Shown here piece by piece: positions 1 through 9,476 of a stretch of 50,468 nt of DNA. The notes under the pieces were generated by a model. That model saw only the letters and a list, made by a program, of their open reading frames with translations. It had not been told where the DNA came from and ran no database searches. The translations under genes were made by a program, and so were the position numbers. Every line of letters begins with the position of its first letter. Position 1 is the first letter of the stretch. Origin of the DNA: Flammeovirga sp. OC4 (GTDB lineage: Bacteria > Bacteroidota > Bacteroidia > Cytophagales > Flammeovirgaceae); the NCBI RefSeq assembly GCF_000812565.1, contig NZ_JTAM01000078.1:1-50468 (forward strand). The letters are read 5' to 3'.

Positions 1-28
1 GCAGTCCGTTTTGATGGGGTAACTATAA

Positions 29-613
29 GGTGATGCTTTACATTTTGGTGTCTTAAATTGTAAAAATGATTTTATCATGAGAATGGATGGGGATGATATT
101 TGTGAGTTAAATAGAGCTGAAATACAATTACCATTTTTAAATAAATATGTATTAATTGGAAGTTATGTGGAAGAGTTTAATAAAAAAATAGGTGATTTAA
201 ATAGGGTAAAGCAAGTGCCATTACTTAAAGAAGACATATATAAATACTCTAGTATGAGAAACCCTTTTAATCATATGTCAGTAATGTTTAATAAAAAAGC
301 AATATTAATTGCTGGTAATTATCTTAAAAAGAATGGTTTTGAAGATTATTATTTATGGTTACGTATGATAAATAATTCATTACCGATGATTAACATAGGT
401 AAAGTATTAGTACATGCTAGAGTAGGAAATGACATGATTGGTAGAAGAAGTGGAGTGCAATATAGTAAAGATGAATTTTTATTTTTTTATTCTCTATTAA
501 AAGAAAAACTTATAAATTTACCATCATTTTTAAAAGCAACTTTGATTAGAATACCAATTAGGTTATTACCTAAATCATTTTTAAATCATATATATATTAA
601 AATGAGAAATTAA
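29..613 (+). pseudogene. Family-2 glycosyltransferase, 5' part broken or missing
   Basis: The reading frame encodes the C-terminal two thirds of a family-2 (GT-A) glycosyltransferase of the AmsE-like kind used in exopolysaccharide or O-antigen assembly. The signature RMDGDDI (DxD-like metal and nucleotide-sugar site) is followed by RNPFNHMSVMF and FEDYYLWLRM, both typical of this family. Relatives have about 80 residues before the RMDGDD motif. Here the matching frame is open only back to base 29 (GDALHFGVLNC fits the family), with in-frame stops at 26-28 and 20-22. The ATG at 77 lies inside the active-site motif and is unlikely to be a true start. I therefore read it as a truncated or frameshifted gene; the window edge hides the rest. 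Its stop overlaps the stop of the convergent gene at 610. Family assignment is firm, gene status is inferred. Confidence 0.65.
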
Positions 614-1782
614 TTGTTCAAAGTAGTTGGTATATATATACCTTCATTTTTATTAGTGTAAATTAAGGCTCTAATAATCAGTAATGTCATTGTGAGAAAA
701 ACAATACCCATATGTCGTTCTAAGATTGATTCAGTCATAAAAGAAATTAAAATAATTATATAAACAGGTATAGCAAAATCGTAAAATATATCGTCTTTTT
801 TTCTTTTAACTAAGATATATAGATTACTAAATAAACACTTATATAGAAATATAAAACCTATGCAACCTGTCTTTAGTAAAGTTTCTAAATATTGGTTATG
901 AACATTAAAATCAATAAGCCCTATTGATTTATTTTCTTCAAAACAGCTATTTAATGCTCTATGCATATCGATATTCCCATAACCTAAGATAAATTGATTT
1001 ATACCAATACTTTGAAAACCACATTTCCATAAAATCGTTTTTGTTTCTATTGCATAATAGAAACCAAGAATAAAATCAGAATAAGAAAAGATCAGTAGAC
1101 ATAAAGCAATCATTAATAAACTACTATAATATATTCTTTTATTATTATACCTTTCATGGATTGTGTAATAAATCAAAAGTATTAAAAGTATTGCGACATG
1201 TGTTTTTGATGAGATTAATATTATTGAGATTATTATTAAGCTATGTCTAATATACCAAAAAGTAGTGTAATGTCTTTTTGCATAGAATTGAAAAAAGACT
1301 AAAGCCGTAAGAAGGTATATTGAAAAATAGCCAGCGTGGATACCTCCGATAATATTAGTATAATCAAATTGAGTTTTGGAATAATCAATTTCACGAACTT
1401 GAACAAGCCAATTTATCAGGCAAACAATAGAGAGGCTTGTAATGATATAACTAAATGACTTCAGAACTAGTATATAATCAACTTTAGGGATAGTTCGGAT
1501 TACAATAAAAGTTAAAGTAAGAGCAAGTACTGGAAAATATTTCTCTACATATAACCATTCATTATAAGTATAGCCGTGGACAATTAGTTGAACGAATGGT
1601 ATAATAAAAAGTGATAATAAATAATAATTAAAGTTATCGTTGACATATTTTTTATTTTTGAGGTAATATAATATTGCAAAAAAAAGTAATCCAATAATCA
1701 TTGCATTTGTTAATGAAATTGAAATGCTCAAAAAAGCAAAAATTGAAATTAAAAAATATGTAATATAGTCTTTACTCTCCAC
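610..1782 (-). CDS. O-antigen ligase / polymerase (Wzy/WaaL-like) membrane protein
   Basis: A 390-residue protein made almost entirely of hydrophobic segments (about ten to twelve). It has a central region that would face the periplasm and the motif HNQYLETLLKTGCIGF near residues 295-312. That HNxYLxxLxxxG pattern is the Wzy_C/O-antigen ligase signature. Family members transfer or polymerise undecaprenyl-linked glycans at the outer face of the inner membrane. The start is GTG at 1780-1782; no better ATG lies upstream. A hairpin at 1804-1844 separates it from the sugar transferase upstream, so it may have its own promoter or depend on readthrough. Whether it acts as polymerase or ligase cannot be decided from sequence. 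Confidence 0.75.
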   Translation of the reverse strand: MESKDYITYFLISIFAFLSISISLTNAMIIGLLFFAILYYLKNKKYVNDNFNYYLLSLFIIPFVQLIVHGYTYNEWLYVEKYFPVLALTLTFIVIRTIPKVDYILVLKSFSYIITSLSIVCLINWLVQVREIDYSKTQFDYTNIIGGIHAGYFSIYLLTALVFFQFYAKRHYTTFWYIRHSLIIISIILISSKTHVAILLILLIYYTIHERYNNKRIYYSSLLMIALCLLIFSYSDFILGFYYAIETKTILWKCGFQSIGINQFILGYGNIDMHRALNSCFEENKSIGLIDFNVHNQYLETLLKTGCIGFIFLYKCLFSNLYILVKRKKDDIFYDFAIPVYIIILISFMTESILERHMGIVFLTMTLLIIRALIYTNKNEGIYIPTTLNN

Positions 1783-1803
1783 ACTCAGGACTATTTAATA
1801 AAT

Positions 1804-1844
1804 AAAAACACTTTAAAAATAATTTAATTCTTAAAGTGCTTTTT
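1804..1844 (-). terminator. Intrinsic terminator after the sugar transferase
   Basis: CACTTTAA at 1809-1816 pairs with TTAAAGTG at 1831-1838. On the minus strand the stem is followed by a T-rich tract (complement of 1804-1808). It sits directly downstream of the sugar transferase stop at 1868. Confidence 0.6.
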
Positions 1845-1867
1845 GTATAAATTGATATTTTAATGAT

Positions 1868-2846
1868 TTACCTCCCCATACCAAAAATAACTGTTTTTAC
1901 AGTATATAATATGATCTTAAGGTCAAACAATAAAGATTGATACTTTATATAATACATGTCATATCTATGTTTCCATATTGCATCATTTAAAGATGCCCCA
2001 TAAGCATACTTTACTTGTGCCCAACCTGTAACACCAGGTTTTACTGCATGTCTAAATTCGTAATGAGGAATTTCTTTTTTTAATTCCTTGATAAATACTT
2101 TTCTTTCAGGTCTGGGGCCAATTAGAGACATGTCTCCAATTAATACATTGAAAAGTTGGGGTAATTCATCAATCCTTGTCGCTCTAATAAATTTACCGAC
2201 TTTTGTAACTCTTGGATCATTTTTCTGTGCCCATTTAGCACCATTTTTTTCAGCATCGGTAGACATTGATCTGAATTTGATAACTTCAAATTCTTTATTA
2301 TATAAACCAACTCTTTTTTGTTTAAAGAAAACAGGTCCCTTTGACTCTATTTTTATTAGTAATGCGGTAATTAGCATTACTGGTATAGAAAGAGTCGCTA
2401 AAATAGATGCATAAATGATATCTGTTATTCTTTTTGCTATTACTCTGTGACTTCTTCTTAGAACAGAAAATTCTCTTTTGTTTAAAAAATATTCCCAATC
2501 TAATAGTTCTATATCTGTAAAGCCATTTTCTCTATCTAGGAAGTCAACAAGTGGCATTACTTTGAAACCTAATTCTATTTTCTTTAATAGTTGCTTGATC
2601 CTTTAATGATAAATTTGTTGGGTCATGATAAAGGACAATAGAATTAGTAAAATAATTTTTGTTATTGGTATTTATACTTAGCTTTAGCCCATGTGCTCTA
2701 CTTATGCGTTCAACTTTTTGCACTGTCTCCTTAGGGCAATAAAGATGAATTAACTTTTTACTTTTAATATAGCTTAGTGAAACAGATTCCCCAGTTAACG
2801 AAATATCACTCGAATGTACTTGCGTAAGTTTCGAATATAGATCCAT
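1868..2846 (-). pseudogene. Polyprenyl-phosphate sugar-1-phosphate transferase, split by a +1 frameshift
   Basis: Two overlapping frames look like one gene. Frame A starts with ATG at 2846 and runs 100 codons to 2544 (unknown N-terminal domain). Frame B ends at 1868 and holds a complete bacterial sugar transferase domain: one membrane segment, KFRSM, DELPQLFNVLIGDMSLIGPRP and KPGVTGWAQV. Such enzymes move a sugar-phosphate from a nucleotide sugar to undecaprenyl phosphate and start glycan repeat-unit synthesis. Frame B is open upstream of its first ATG (2557) to about 2602 and reads naturally as RIKQLLKKIELGFKVMPLVD, whereas the matching end of frame A looks random. Removing one A in the TTAAAGG run near 2600-2605 restores a protein of about 325 residues. 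A -7 element at 2870-2877 supports the start at 2846. It could be a recent inactivating mutation, a sequencing error or programmed frameshifting. Confidence 0.75.
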
Positions 2847-2869
2847 AAATATTTTTTTTTGATATAGTG

Positions 2870-2877
2870 CAAATATA
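2870..2877 (-). promoter_or_regulatory. Candidate -7 element for the sugar transferase gene
   Basis: On the minus strand the sequence is TATATTTG, an exact match to the Bacteroidota -7 consensus TAnnTTTG. It ends 24 bases before the ATG at 2846. No clear TTTG at -33 is visible. Confidence 0.45.
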
Positions 2878-3060
2878 GTAAATATAATCTATTAAAAAGT
2901 ATATAGTAGTCTCTTAATAGGTTTGTTAAGTTGTATGCTCTATCCACCGACAAACTAGACTATTTTTTAACTACATCTTGTGAAATAATATTCGCTTGGT
3001 ATTACTATCGTCAGAACTGAATGAGAAAACTGGATTTGCATCTTTTTTTCGGATATAAAG

Positions 3061-4020
3061 TTAAGCCACCTTTCGATTATATAATTTCATGAATTGTTCT
3101 GAAGATTTATAGCCTAAAACAGAGTGAATCCTTTTTTTATTATACCATACCTCGATAAATTCAAAGATATCATTTCTAGCCTGTGCGAAAGAGTAATAAT
3201 ATTTATGATCAGCCATTTCTGATTAGAGAATTTTAAATGAAGTTTTCAGCTACTGCGTTATCCCAACAGTTGCCTTTACGATTCATACTTTGGATAACAT
3301 GATTTTTTTCTTAAATCTTTTTGAAAATTCTCTGTGATATATTGAACTTCCTGATCAGAATGGAAAATCATACCCTTTTTAGGTTTGCGATTTATTTTAG
3401 CCATTTTCCAAGCCTTTAAAACTGTTTTTTTTTGCTATCATATCCTTAGACATTGACTATTCTACAATAGAATAGTCAAAAAGATCTAAGATGGTTGTTA
3501 AATATAACCATTCTTGATCTGTTAAAATATAAGTAAGGTCATATACCCATGCTTTTGAAGGTGCATCTGTTTTAAAGTTCCGATTCAATATATTGATGCG
3601 ACCTTCTTTCTATGGTTGGATTGTGTGATTTGAGGTTTATAACTTTTATAAATACAGCTTTTTATATTCTCTTTTTTCATTATTTTAGCAACACGATTTA
3701 GAAAAGTTTGGATACCTTTCTCTTTTAATAAGGAAGTTATTTTGCGGCTTCCATCCCTCTTTTTTGAAAGATGGTATTCCTTTAAAATATACTTTGTATC
3801 TCTTTCGAAAGCTATTTTTCGCTTTGATACTTTTCTTTGAAGCCAGCTGTAATAAGCTTAACTACTTATTTTTAAAACTTCACACATACTCTCAACAGAA
3901 AACTTCTGACTATTATCTTTAATGAATTATAGGTTAACTGTCGCTCTTGGAGAATATACCTATGACCTTTTTTAAAATATAGCGTTCTATTTTACCTTTT
4001 GAAGCTCCCTTTCTAACTGT
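3061..4020 (-). pseudogene. IS3-family transposase OrfB remnant (DDE domain)
   Basis: Reading across frames gives the conserved IS3 integrase core: NFKTDAPSKAWVYDLTYI (first Asp) near 3535-3585, KGMIFHSDQEVQYITENF (second Asp) near 3320-3380, and MNRKGNCWDNAVAENF (catalytic Glu) near 3235-3285. The C-terminus WYNKKRIHSVLGYKSSEQF follows. All three acidic residues are recognisable, but frameshifts and stops separate the blocks. For instance a stop directly follows the AENF block, and another interrupts the region before NFKTD. It is an old inactive copy. Confidence 0.85.
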
Positions 4021-4102
4021 GCAATTCTAGCTTCTTCTGATGTCTGTACAACATTTCCATTTCCTCAAAAAGAGTTGCTCTCATATTTATTATATTCACG
4101 CA

Positions 4103-4237
4103 CTATCGTCTGATCATATGATTATCCAGGTTATTCTCTTCGGTAACTGTCTTTGCTGGTCTACCACTTTGAACCAAGTTAACTGTCATAAACTTGAATT
4201 CTTTGTCATAGCTTTTTCTTGTACATCTTTTTCCCAT
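4103..4237 (-). pseudogene. IS3-family OrfA (helix-turn-helix) remnant
   Basis: From ATG at 4237 the frame reads MGKRCTRKSYDKEFKFMTVN, then SGRPAKTVTEENNLDNHMIRR, the usual OrfA helix-turn-helix start. At the place where a Trp codon is expected after MIRR there is a TAG and a frame change. The downstream part (VREYNKYESNSF, then TSEEARIAQLERELQKVK) follows in another frame to about 4000, with a further stop. OrfA normally binds the IS ends and is fused to OrfB by -1 frameshifting; here both are broken. Confidence 0.8.
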
Positions 4238-4280
4238 AATGCAGAAATACTTTTTGATTGAAAGGGCTTTACTAACTCTC

Positions 4281-4462
4281 CGGTTATATGTAGCTATTCC
4301 AGAAGTGACCATTTATTGGTGCAATAATAAAAGACTTCATTCTGCTTAAGTTATAAAACACCTACTGAAAAAGAATATGAATGTAAAGAGAGTAGCTTAA
4401 AAAGTTGTATTCTTTTTGGTTACTATTCCACTCCTATCTTAAATTCTTATAAAGAGTCATAA
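4281..4462 (+). pseudogene. C-terminal fragment of a second IS3-type transposase
   Basis: On the plus strand, opposite in direction to the neighbouring remnant, the frame through 4299-4346 reads PEVTIYWCNNKRLHSA. After a one-base shift at 4347-4348 it continues SYKTPTEKEYECKESS to a stop at 4460-4462. NNKRLHSALxYKTP is the classic C-terminal signature of another IS3 subgroup transposase. The fragment abuts the 5' side of the first element, suggesting that one element inserted into, or next to, the other. It is followed by a terminator-like hairpin at 4455-4493. Confidence 0.65.
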
Positions 4463-4493
4463 GTCTATTATTGAAAGATTTTATGACTTTTTT
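4455..4493 (+). terminator. Terminator-like hairpin after the second transposase fragment
   Basis: AGTCATAA at 4455-4462 pairs with TTATGACT at 4481-4488, followed by a run of T. It overlaps the stop of the transposase fragment. Confidence 0.55.
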
Positions 4494-4926
4494 ATTACAA
4501 TATTTTCAATAACACGTTGCATCATTTTCAATCTTATAAAAATCATAAATTTGCTAAAAATAGTTTAGTGAATATTTGTAAATAAACATTCTGAGCCTTA
4601 ATATTGAAGTAACATAATAACAAGAAATAGAGTATAAAAACTCTGCTCGGTTCATTTAAAATAAAGTTTGACTATTTTTCTCTTTTTATGCAAGACAATT
4701 TTTTGTTACTTTATGCTTAGTTAACAAACCTCAAATATGTGAGTAAATCAATTTCTATCTTTTATTGGTTTTAGAAACTGTATCACGTTTCAATCATCTT
4801 AGTTACAAGATGATTATTTCAAATGATTTTTAATTTAAAATATAGATATATAAGTGTTTAGTGATAAACATTACACATTGTTATCATGAGTATGTACTCA
4901 TATATATACAGAAGATTTTGTTTAAT
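4494..4926. other. AT-rich gap with no recognisable gene
   Basis: No reading frame of coding character is seen. The only feature noted is a short palindrome, ATGAGTA-TG-TACTCAT at 4886-4901. The stretch may be decayed insertion-sequence DNA or the leader of the transcript proposed just downstream. Confidence 0.5.
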
Positions 4927-5105
4927 TAGCGATTCAAAAAAAACAACGCTATTTCTCACTAATAAAATCACAAATTACGATCAATTTTAGCGATACTATG
5001 CCAATTTTTAATCAAGATTTTGTGGATATTATTTCTCCTTATGAATATATAAGGATACGATAGTATAGTTTTCACCTCATTAAGCAATTAGTGAGGTGTT
5101 TTTTT
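4927..5105 (+). ncRNA. Candidate structured small RNA ending in a strong terminator
   Basis: There is no coding frame, but several stems nest in order: TAGCG 4927-4931 with CGCTA 4947-4951; ATACTAT 4993-4999 with ATAGTAT 5060-5066, enclosing TCCTTAT 5036-5042 with ATAAGGA 5049-5055; then the terminator 5073-5098 with GCAA loop and T-run. A strong terminator with no gene before it on the same strand, next to these stems, suggests a short transcript. The 5' end is a guess and no TAnnTTTG promoter was found. It does not match 6S, SRP RNA or tmRNA as far as I can see. Confidence 0.35.
5073..5105 (+). terminator. Strong orphan intrinsic terminator, GCAA tetraloop
   Basis: CACCTCA 5073-5079 pairs with TGAGGTG 5092-5098. 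The stem extends inward (one T-G pair, then TAA/TTA) to a GCAA loop at 5084-5087, giving about 11 pairs. Seven T follow at 5099-5105. No plus-strand gene precedes it. Confidence 0.75.
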
Positions 5106-5177
5106 ATGGCGTAAATTTAATACTATCAAAAATAAATTACATTGAACACGTTGTGGACATTTGTAAATTATAGTCAT

Positions 5178-5204
5178 AAAAAAAGGACGAAGAAAATCGT
5201 CCTT
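5178..5204 (-). terminator. Terminator of the atpDC transcript
   Basis: AAGGACGA 5183-5190 and TCGTCCTT 5197-5204 form an 8-bp stem with a six-base loop. On the minus strand a T-run (complement of 5178-5184) follows. It lies 25 bases past the atpC stop. Confidence 0.85.
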
Positions 5205-5228
5205 AATTATAATGTCATTCGATGAAGC

Positions 5229-5474
5229 TTAGCTAACTACTGCTTCTGCAAGAATTACTAATTTGTTATCAAGCATTTCTACAGTACCACCATCGATTGT
5301 AAAAGTAGTAAGATCACTACCGTTTGCAATACGAACATCACCTTTTGCTAAGCTTGAGATGATGTTGGCGTGTCTATCAAGCATTTCAAATTCCCCGTTG
5401 ATACCAGGAACTTTCACACCTGTAGCTTCACCTTCAAAATATTTTTTATCAGGAGTAATTAATTCAACAAACAT
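5229..5474 (-). CDS. atpC: F1F0 ATP synthase subunit epsilon
   Basis: The 81-residue protein has the N-terminal beta-sandwich of the F1 epsilon subunit (VELITPDKKYFEGEATGVKVPGINGEFEMLDRH in pieces, then the conserved DGGTVEMLDNKLVILAE stretch). It lacks the C-terminal two-helix domain of longer homologues, which is usual for Bacteroidota. Epsilon sits on the central stalk with gamma and couples rotor movement to catalysis. It is downstream of atpD on the same strand after 147 bases that carry a hairpin (5559-5595). A terminator follows at once. The rest of the ATP synthase genes are not in the window. Confidence 0.95.
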   Translation of the reverse strand: MFVELITPDKKYFEGEATGVKVPGINGEFEMLDRHANIISSLAKGDVRIANGSDLTTFTIDGGTVEMLDNKLVILAEAVVS

Positions 5475-5558
5475 GATAAATAAATTTATAAAAGTAAATT
5501 ATGTTTGAGAGGTAGAAGTAGTTATGTAAATGTAAACTTCTTACTCCCTAAATTAATA

Positions 5559-5595
5559 AAGGCGAGAATCAGAGAATACTCTAGACTCTCGCCTT
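5559..5595 (-). promoter_or_regulatory. Intercistronic hairpin between atpD and atpC
   Basis: AAGGCGAGA 5559-5567 pairs with TCTCGCCTT 5587-5595, with an inner AGAG/CTCT pairing. On the minus strand a short T-rich stretch follows. It could act as a partial terminator or as an RNA-stability element setting the beta:epsilon ratio. Confidence 0.55.
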
Positions 5596-5621
5596 ATGAA
5601 TATGATTAAGCTGTGAAGGAA

Positions 5622-7184
<1,563 letters not shown>

Positions 7185-7203
7185 TCAAAGACTATTTTCA
7201 ATG

Positions 7204-7234
7204 CAAAACTATAATACTATCTAATGATTCCAAA
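7204..7234 (-). promoter_or_regulatory. Bacteroidota-type promoter for atpDC
   Basis: On the minus strand TTTG (7231-7234) is followed after 19 bases by TAGTTTTG (7204-7211), matching the TTTG-N19-TAnnTTTG consensus exactly. The leader to the atpD ATG at 7127 would be about 70 bases. It is the clearest promoter in the window. Confidence 0.75.
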
Positions 7235-7578
7235 GATTATTGACATTTTAAGTGTAAGAATTGTATTTTAATTGCAATTTTTATGGTATACCGGTTGAAA
7301 TTTTGAATTTCACCCCCTTTTTTACCAAATAGAGTTAATTGTGGGGCGTATCTTTAATCAAGATTAAAATTTATTAGGAATTTACATGTAAGTTTTACTT
7401 CTTGTAAACAGACTTTATTATAATTGAGAACTATTGCTATAAAAACTTACATCGAATTAGGCATGATTTTTTAGGTTACCTTAGCAATCAACACTCGTTT
7501 TACGTTGTTTATTAAAAATATACTTTAGAATAAGTATGTTTCATGGACAACTCAAAATGGCAACTTACTGTGTGAAAA
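7235..7578. other. Divergent intergenic region
   Basis: AT-rich spacer between the atpDC promoter and the next plus-strand gene. No open frame of coding character, clear hairpin or consensus promoter for the downstream gene was found. Confidence 0.5.
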
Positions 7579-8253
7579 ATGAAGATTAAAAATACCTTTT
7601 ATCTATTACTAGCATTTACGTTTCTAACATTGAATGCTTATGCAAATGATCCTCTTAACAAACCAAAAGTTTGGTCACTACTACAAGAAACACCGACAGA
7701 TATGAGTTTGTGGGCTGCCTATATCGGTAAGTCATGGGTTTGTATGAACATTTCTGAGAAAGAAAACATCAAAAGTTGGAAACAAATGCTTGGGCCTTCA
7801 GCACCGTTATCGCAAGATGAGCAGCATAATAGACCATCGGCGGAGCAGCTTCAGCAAGAAGTTTTTGCTGATAATGATGAATTTTGGGGTGGAGAGGAGC
7901 TTCAAGCTCAAGTAACCGCGAATGAGATATTGTTGGAAAAACAAGAGTTAAGGCAGCATTTTGAAGAAATGGAACAGCAAATGGTGCAAACACCAAGTGC
8001 GATAACAACGTTAGCAAGAAATCTAAGAGAAAACTTTATTCTAATTGATGATGAGTTTAGAATGGAGTTTGAATCATTAGGATTAGAATACGTTGGGTAT
8101 TGGGATAAATATCCACAAGGAAAATACTCTCCAGAAAAATGGGTACAAGAAAGAAGTATGGAGCTGAAACACCTAAAAAAGCAACAATTTGAAAAAATTA
8201 AATCATCGATGTTAGCATCAGCTGTTTCATCAGACGAAAGTGCAGGACATTAG
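7579..8253 (+). CDS. Exported protein of unknown function
   Basis: A 224-residue protein that I do not recognise. A signal peptide is clear (MKIKNTFYLLLAFTFLTLNA, cleavage after AYA). The mature part is rich in Gln and Glu with a likely coiled-coil helix at about 110-140 (LLEKQELRQHFEEMEQQM), and has single motifs such as DKYPQGKYSPEKWVQER near the end. There is no lipobox and no membrane segment after the signal, so it is probably periplasmic or secreted. It stands alone, divergent from atpD, with a terminator about 190 bases downstream. Coding potential is supported by the signal peptide, length and composition. Confidence 0.7.
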   Translation: MKIKNTFYLLLAFTFLTLNAYANDPLNKPKVWSLLQETPTDMSLWAAYIGKSWVCMNISEKENIKSWKQMLGPSAPLSQDEQHNRPSAEQLQQEVFADNDEFWGGEELQAQVTANEILLEKQELRQHFEEMEQQMVQTPSAITTLARNLRENFILIDDEFRMEFESLGLEYVGYWDKYPQGKYSPEKWVQERSMELKHLKKQQFEKIKSSMLASAVSSDESAGH

Positions 8254-8442
8254 TATGATAAAATATATTTGAGTGCATTTTGAGCCGTCTATTCAAAAAA
8301 GTAGTCATATAAAAAACCTTTTCAGAAGTAACAAGGAATACGATGACTTCGAATGGTTTAGGTTATTAAAAAAGAACGAAGAGTGTTAAAGAGAAAAGTT
8401 TAAATCTCTAATTCACTTAATTATTTACAAATATTTCAAGAA

Positions 8443-8475
8443 AAGCCTCAATACATCCCTTTTGTATTGAGGCTT
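8443..8475 (+). terminator. Intrinsic terminator, 13-bp perfect stem
   Basis: AAGCCTCAATACA 8443-8455 pairs perfectly with TGTATTGAGGCTT 8463-8475, followed by a T-rich stretch. It probably ends the transcript of the exported protein at 7579; A residues on the left side could let it work in both directions. Confidence 0.75.
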
Positions 8476-8527
8476 TCGTTATATTTGATAAACTTAATCA
8501 CATATCAAAATTATTCATTGACGAAGA

Positions 8528-9193
8528 ATGATTCAATTTTTTGAAAAAATATTAAACTATAAAGTAGTGCTATTTCTAGGAGTAGTTACTTTCTTTTTAC
8601 AGCCTAATGATATTTTCGCCCAAGGAGAACAAAACACAATTCAGTTTTCAGGTATTGTAGTTGAAGGAGATAGTTCATATGGTGTACCTGGAGCTCACGT
8701 TTATATCAAACAAGCAGGTAGAGGAACTGTGACCAATCATGCAGGTTTTTTCACGATGCCTACACAAGTAGGGGATACTATTGTCGTGAGTTCGGTTGGT
8801 TTTGCAAAACAAGAAATTGTAATTCCTAAAAGAGATGATTTAGGTTTTACGGTGTTGATAGAAATGAGAGAGGAAGTGACAGAGCTTCCATTACTTGAAG
8901 TCTTTCCATACCCAACCAAAGAGATTTTTGAAGAGGCATTCTTAGCATTAGGAGAGCAAAAAGATCAAAGGGTTGAAAATATGGAAAAAAATCTAAGCCA
9001 GGAGAAATTGACAATGATGTCTAATGCATTGCCAATGGGAGCAACTGGTAACTACAAATATTATATGAATTATAGGGCAGATCAAATTGCTACTCAGTAT
9101 TTTATGGAGACTGCAAACCCATTACTGAACCCATTTGCTTGGGGTGATTTGATTAAATCCATAAAACGAGGTGACTTTAAAAGAAAAGAATAA
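8528..9193 (+). CDS. Exported carboxypeptidase-D-regulatory-like domain protein
   Basis: The 221-residue protein has an N-terminal hydrophobic signal (KVVLFLGVVTFFLQPNDIFA, cut before Q). Next comes a CarboxypepD_reg-like beta-sandwich at about 40-115: FSGIVVEGDSSYGVPGAHVY, GTVTNHAGFFTMP and VVSSVGFAKQEIVIP. This domain usually sits at the front of SusC-type TonB receptors, but here no barrel follows. The C-terminal about 100 residues are unrecognised. Stand-alone proteins of this design are common in Cytophagales and are thought to be envelope proteins of unknown role. It lies 283 bases upstream of mreB; a link with cell-shape functions would be speculation. Confidence 0.8.
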   Translation: MIQFFEKILNYKVVLFLGVVTFFLQPNDIFAQGEQNTIQFSGIVVEGDSSYGVPGAHVYIKQAGRGTVTNHAGFFTMPTQVGDTIVVSSVGFAKQEIVIPKRDDLGFTVLIEMREEVTELPLLEVFPYPTKEIFEEAFLALGEQKDQRVENMEKNLSQEKLTMMSNALPMGATGNYKYYMNYRADQIATQYFMETANPLLNPFAWGDLIKSIKRGDFKRKE

Positions 9194-9316
9194 CGTAATT
9201 TTATAGGTGTTTGATATACCATAGGTACATTATTTGCCGTTTCTTTTATAGCCGTAGATAAGGCGGTTATTATGCTTCATTAAAGCGGTTGTATTGATAA
9301 CCAATAAAAATAGGTG

Positions 9317-9339
9317 AGACAAATACTGATCATTTGTCT
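9317..9339 (+). terminator. Weak hairpin after the carboxypeptidase-regulatory-like gene
   Basis: AGACAAAT 9317-9324 pairs with ATTTGTCT 9332-9339; the following sequence is only moderately T-rich. It is a possible terminator between 8528-9193 and mreB. Confidence 0.4.
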
Positions 9340-9476
9340 TGTATTCCCTTTTCAATATACTGAGAATGTTTACTCAAATAGAGGTAAATGTTACAAATTG
9401 AAACCATTAATAACTTGATTTTTTTTACTGCAGTTACACCAATTATCTTGAATAATGAAAATAGAGTAAAGTATCA

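Larger units (their letters stand above)
3061..4310 (-). mobile_element. Decayed IS3-family insertion sequence
   Basis: Minus-strand fragments in several frames add up to an IS3-type orfA-orfB element. The orfB remnant ends at 3061 with a block reading NKKRIHSVLGYKSSEQF, and the orfA remnant begins at 4237. Terminal inverted repeats and target duplications could not be fixed by eye, so the outer limits are approximate. Multiple stops and frameshifts show the element cannot transpose on its own. Confidence 0.8.

Noticed and set aside
4886-4901. Short palindrome as an attachment site or origin element
   Set aside because: Single copy, AT-rich context, no integrase or replication gene nearby; such palindromes occur by chance.
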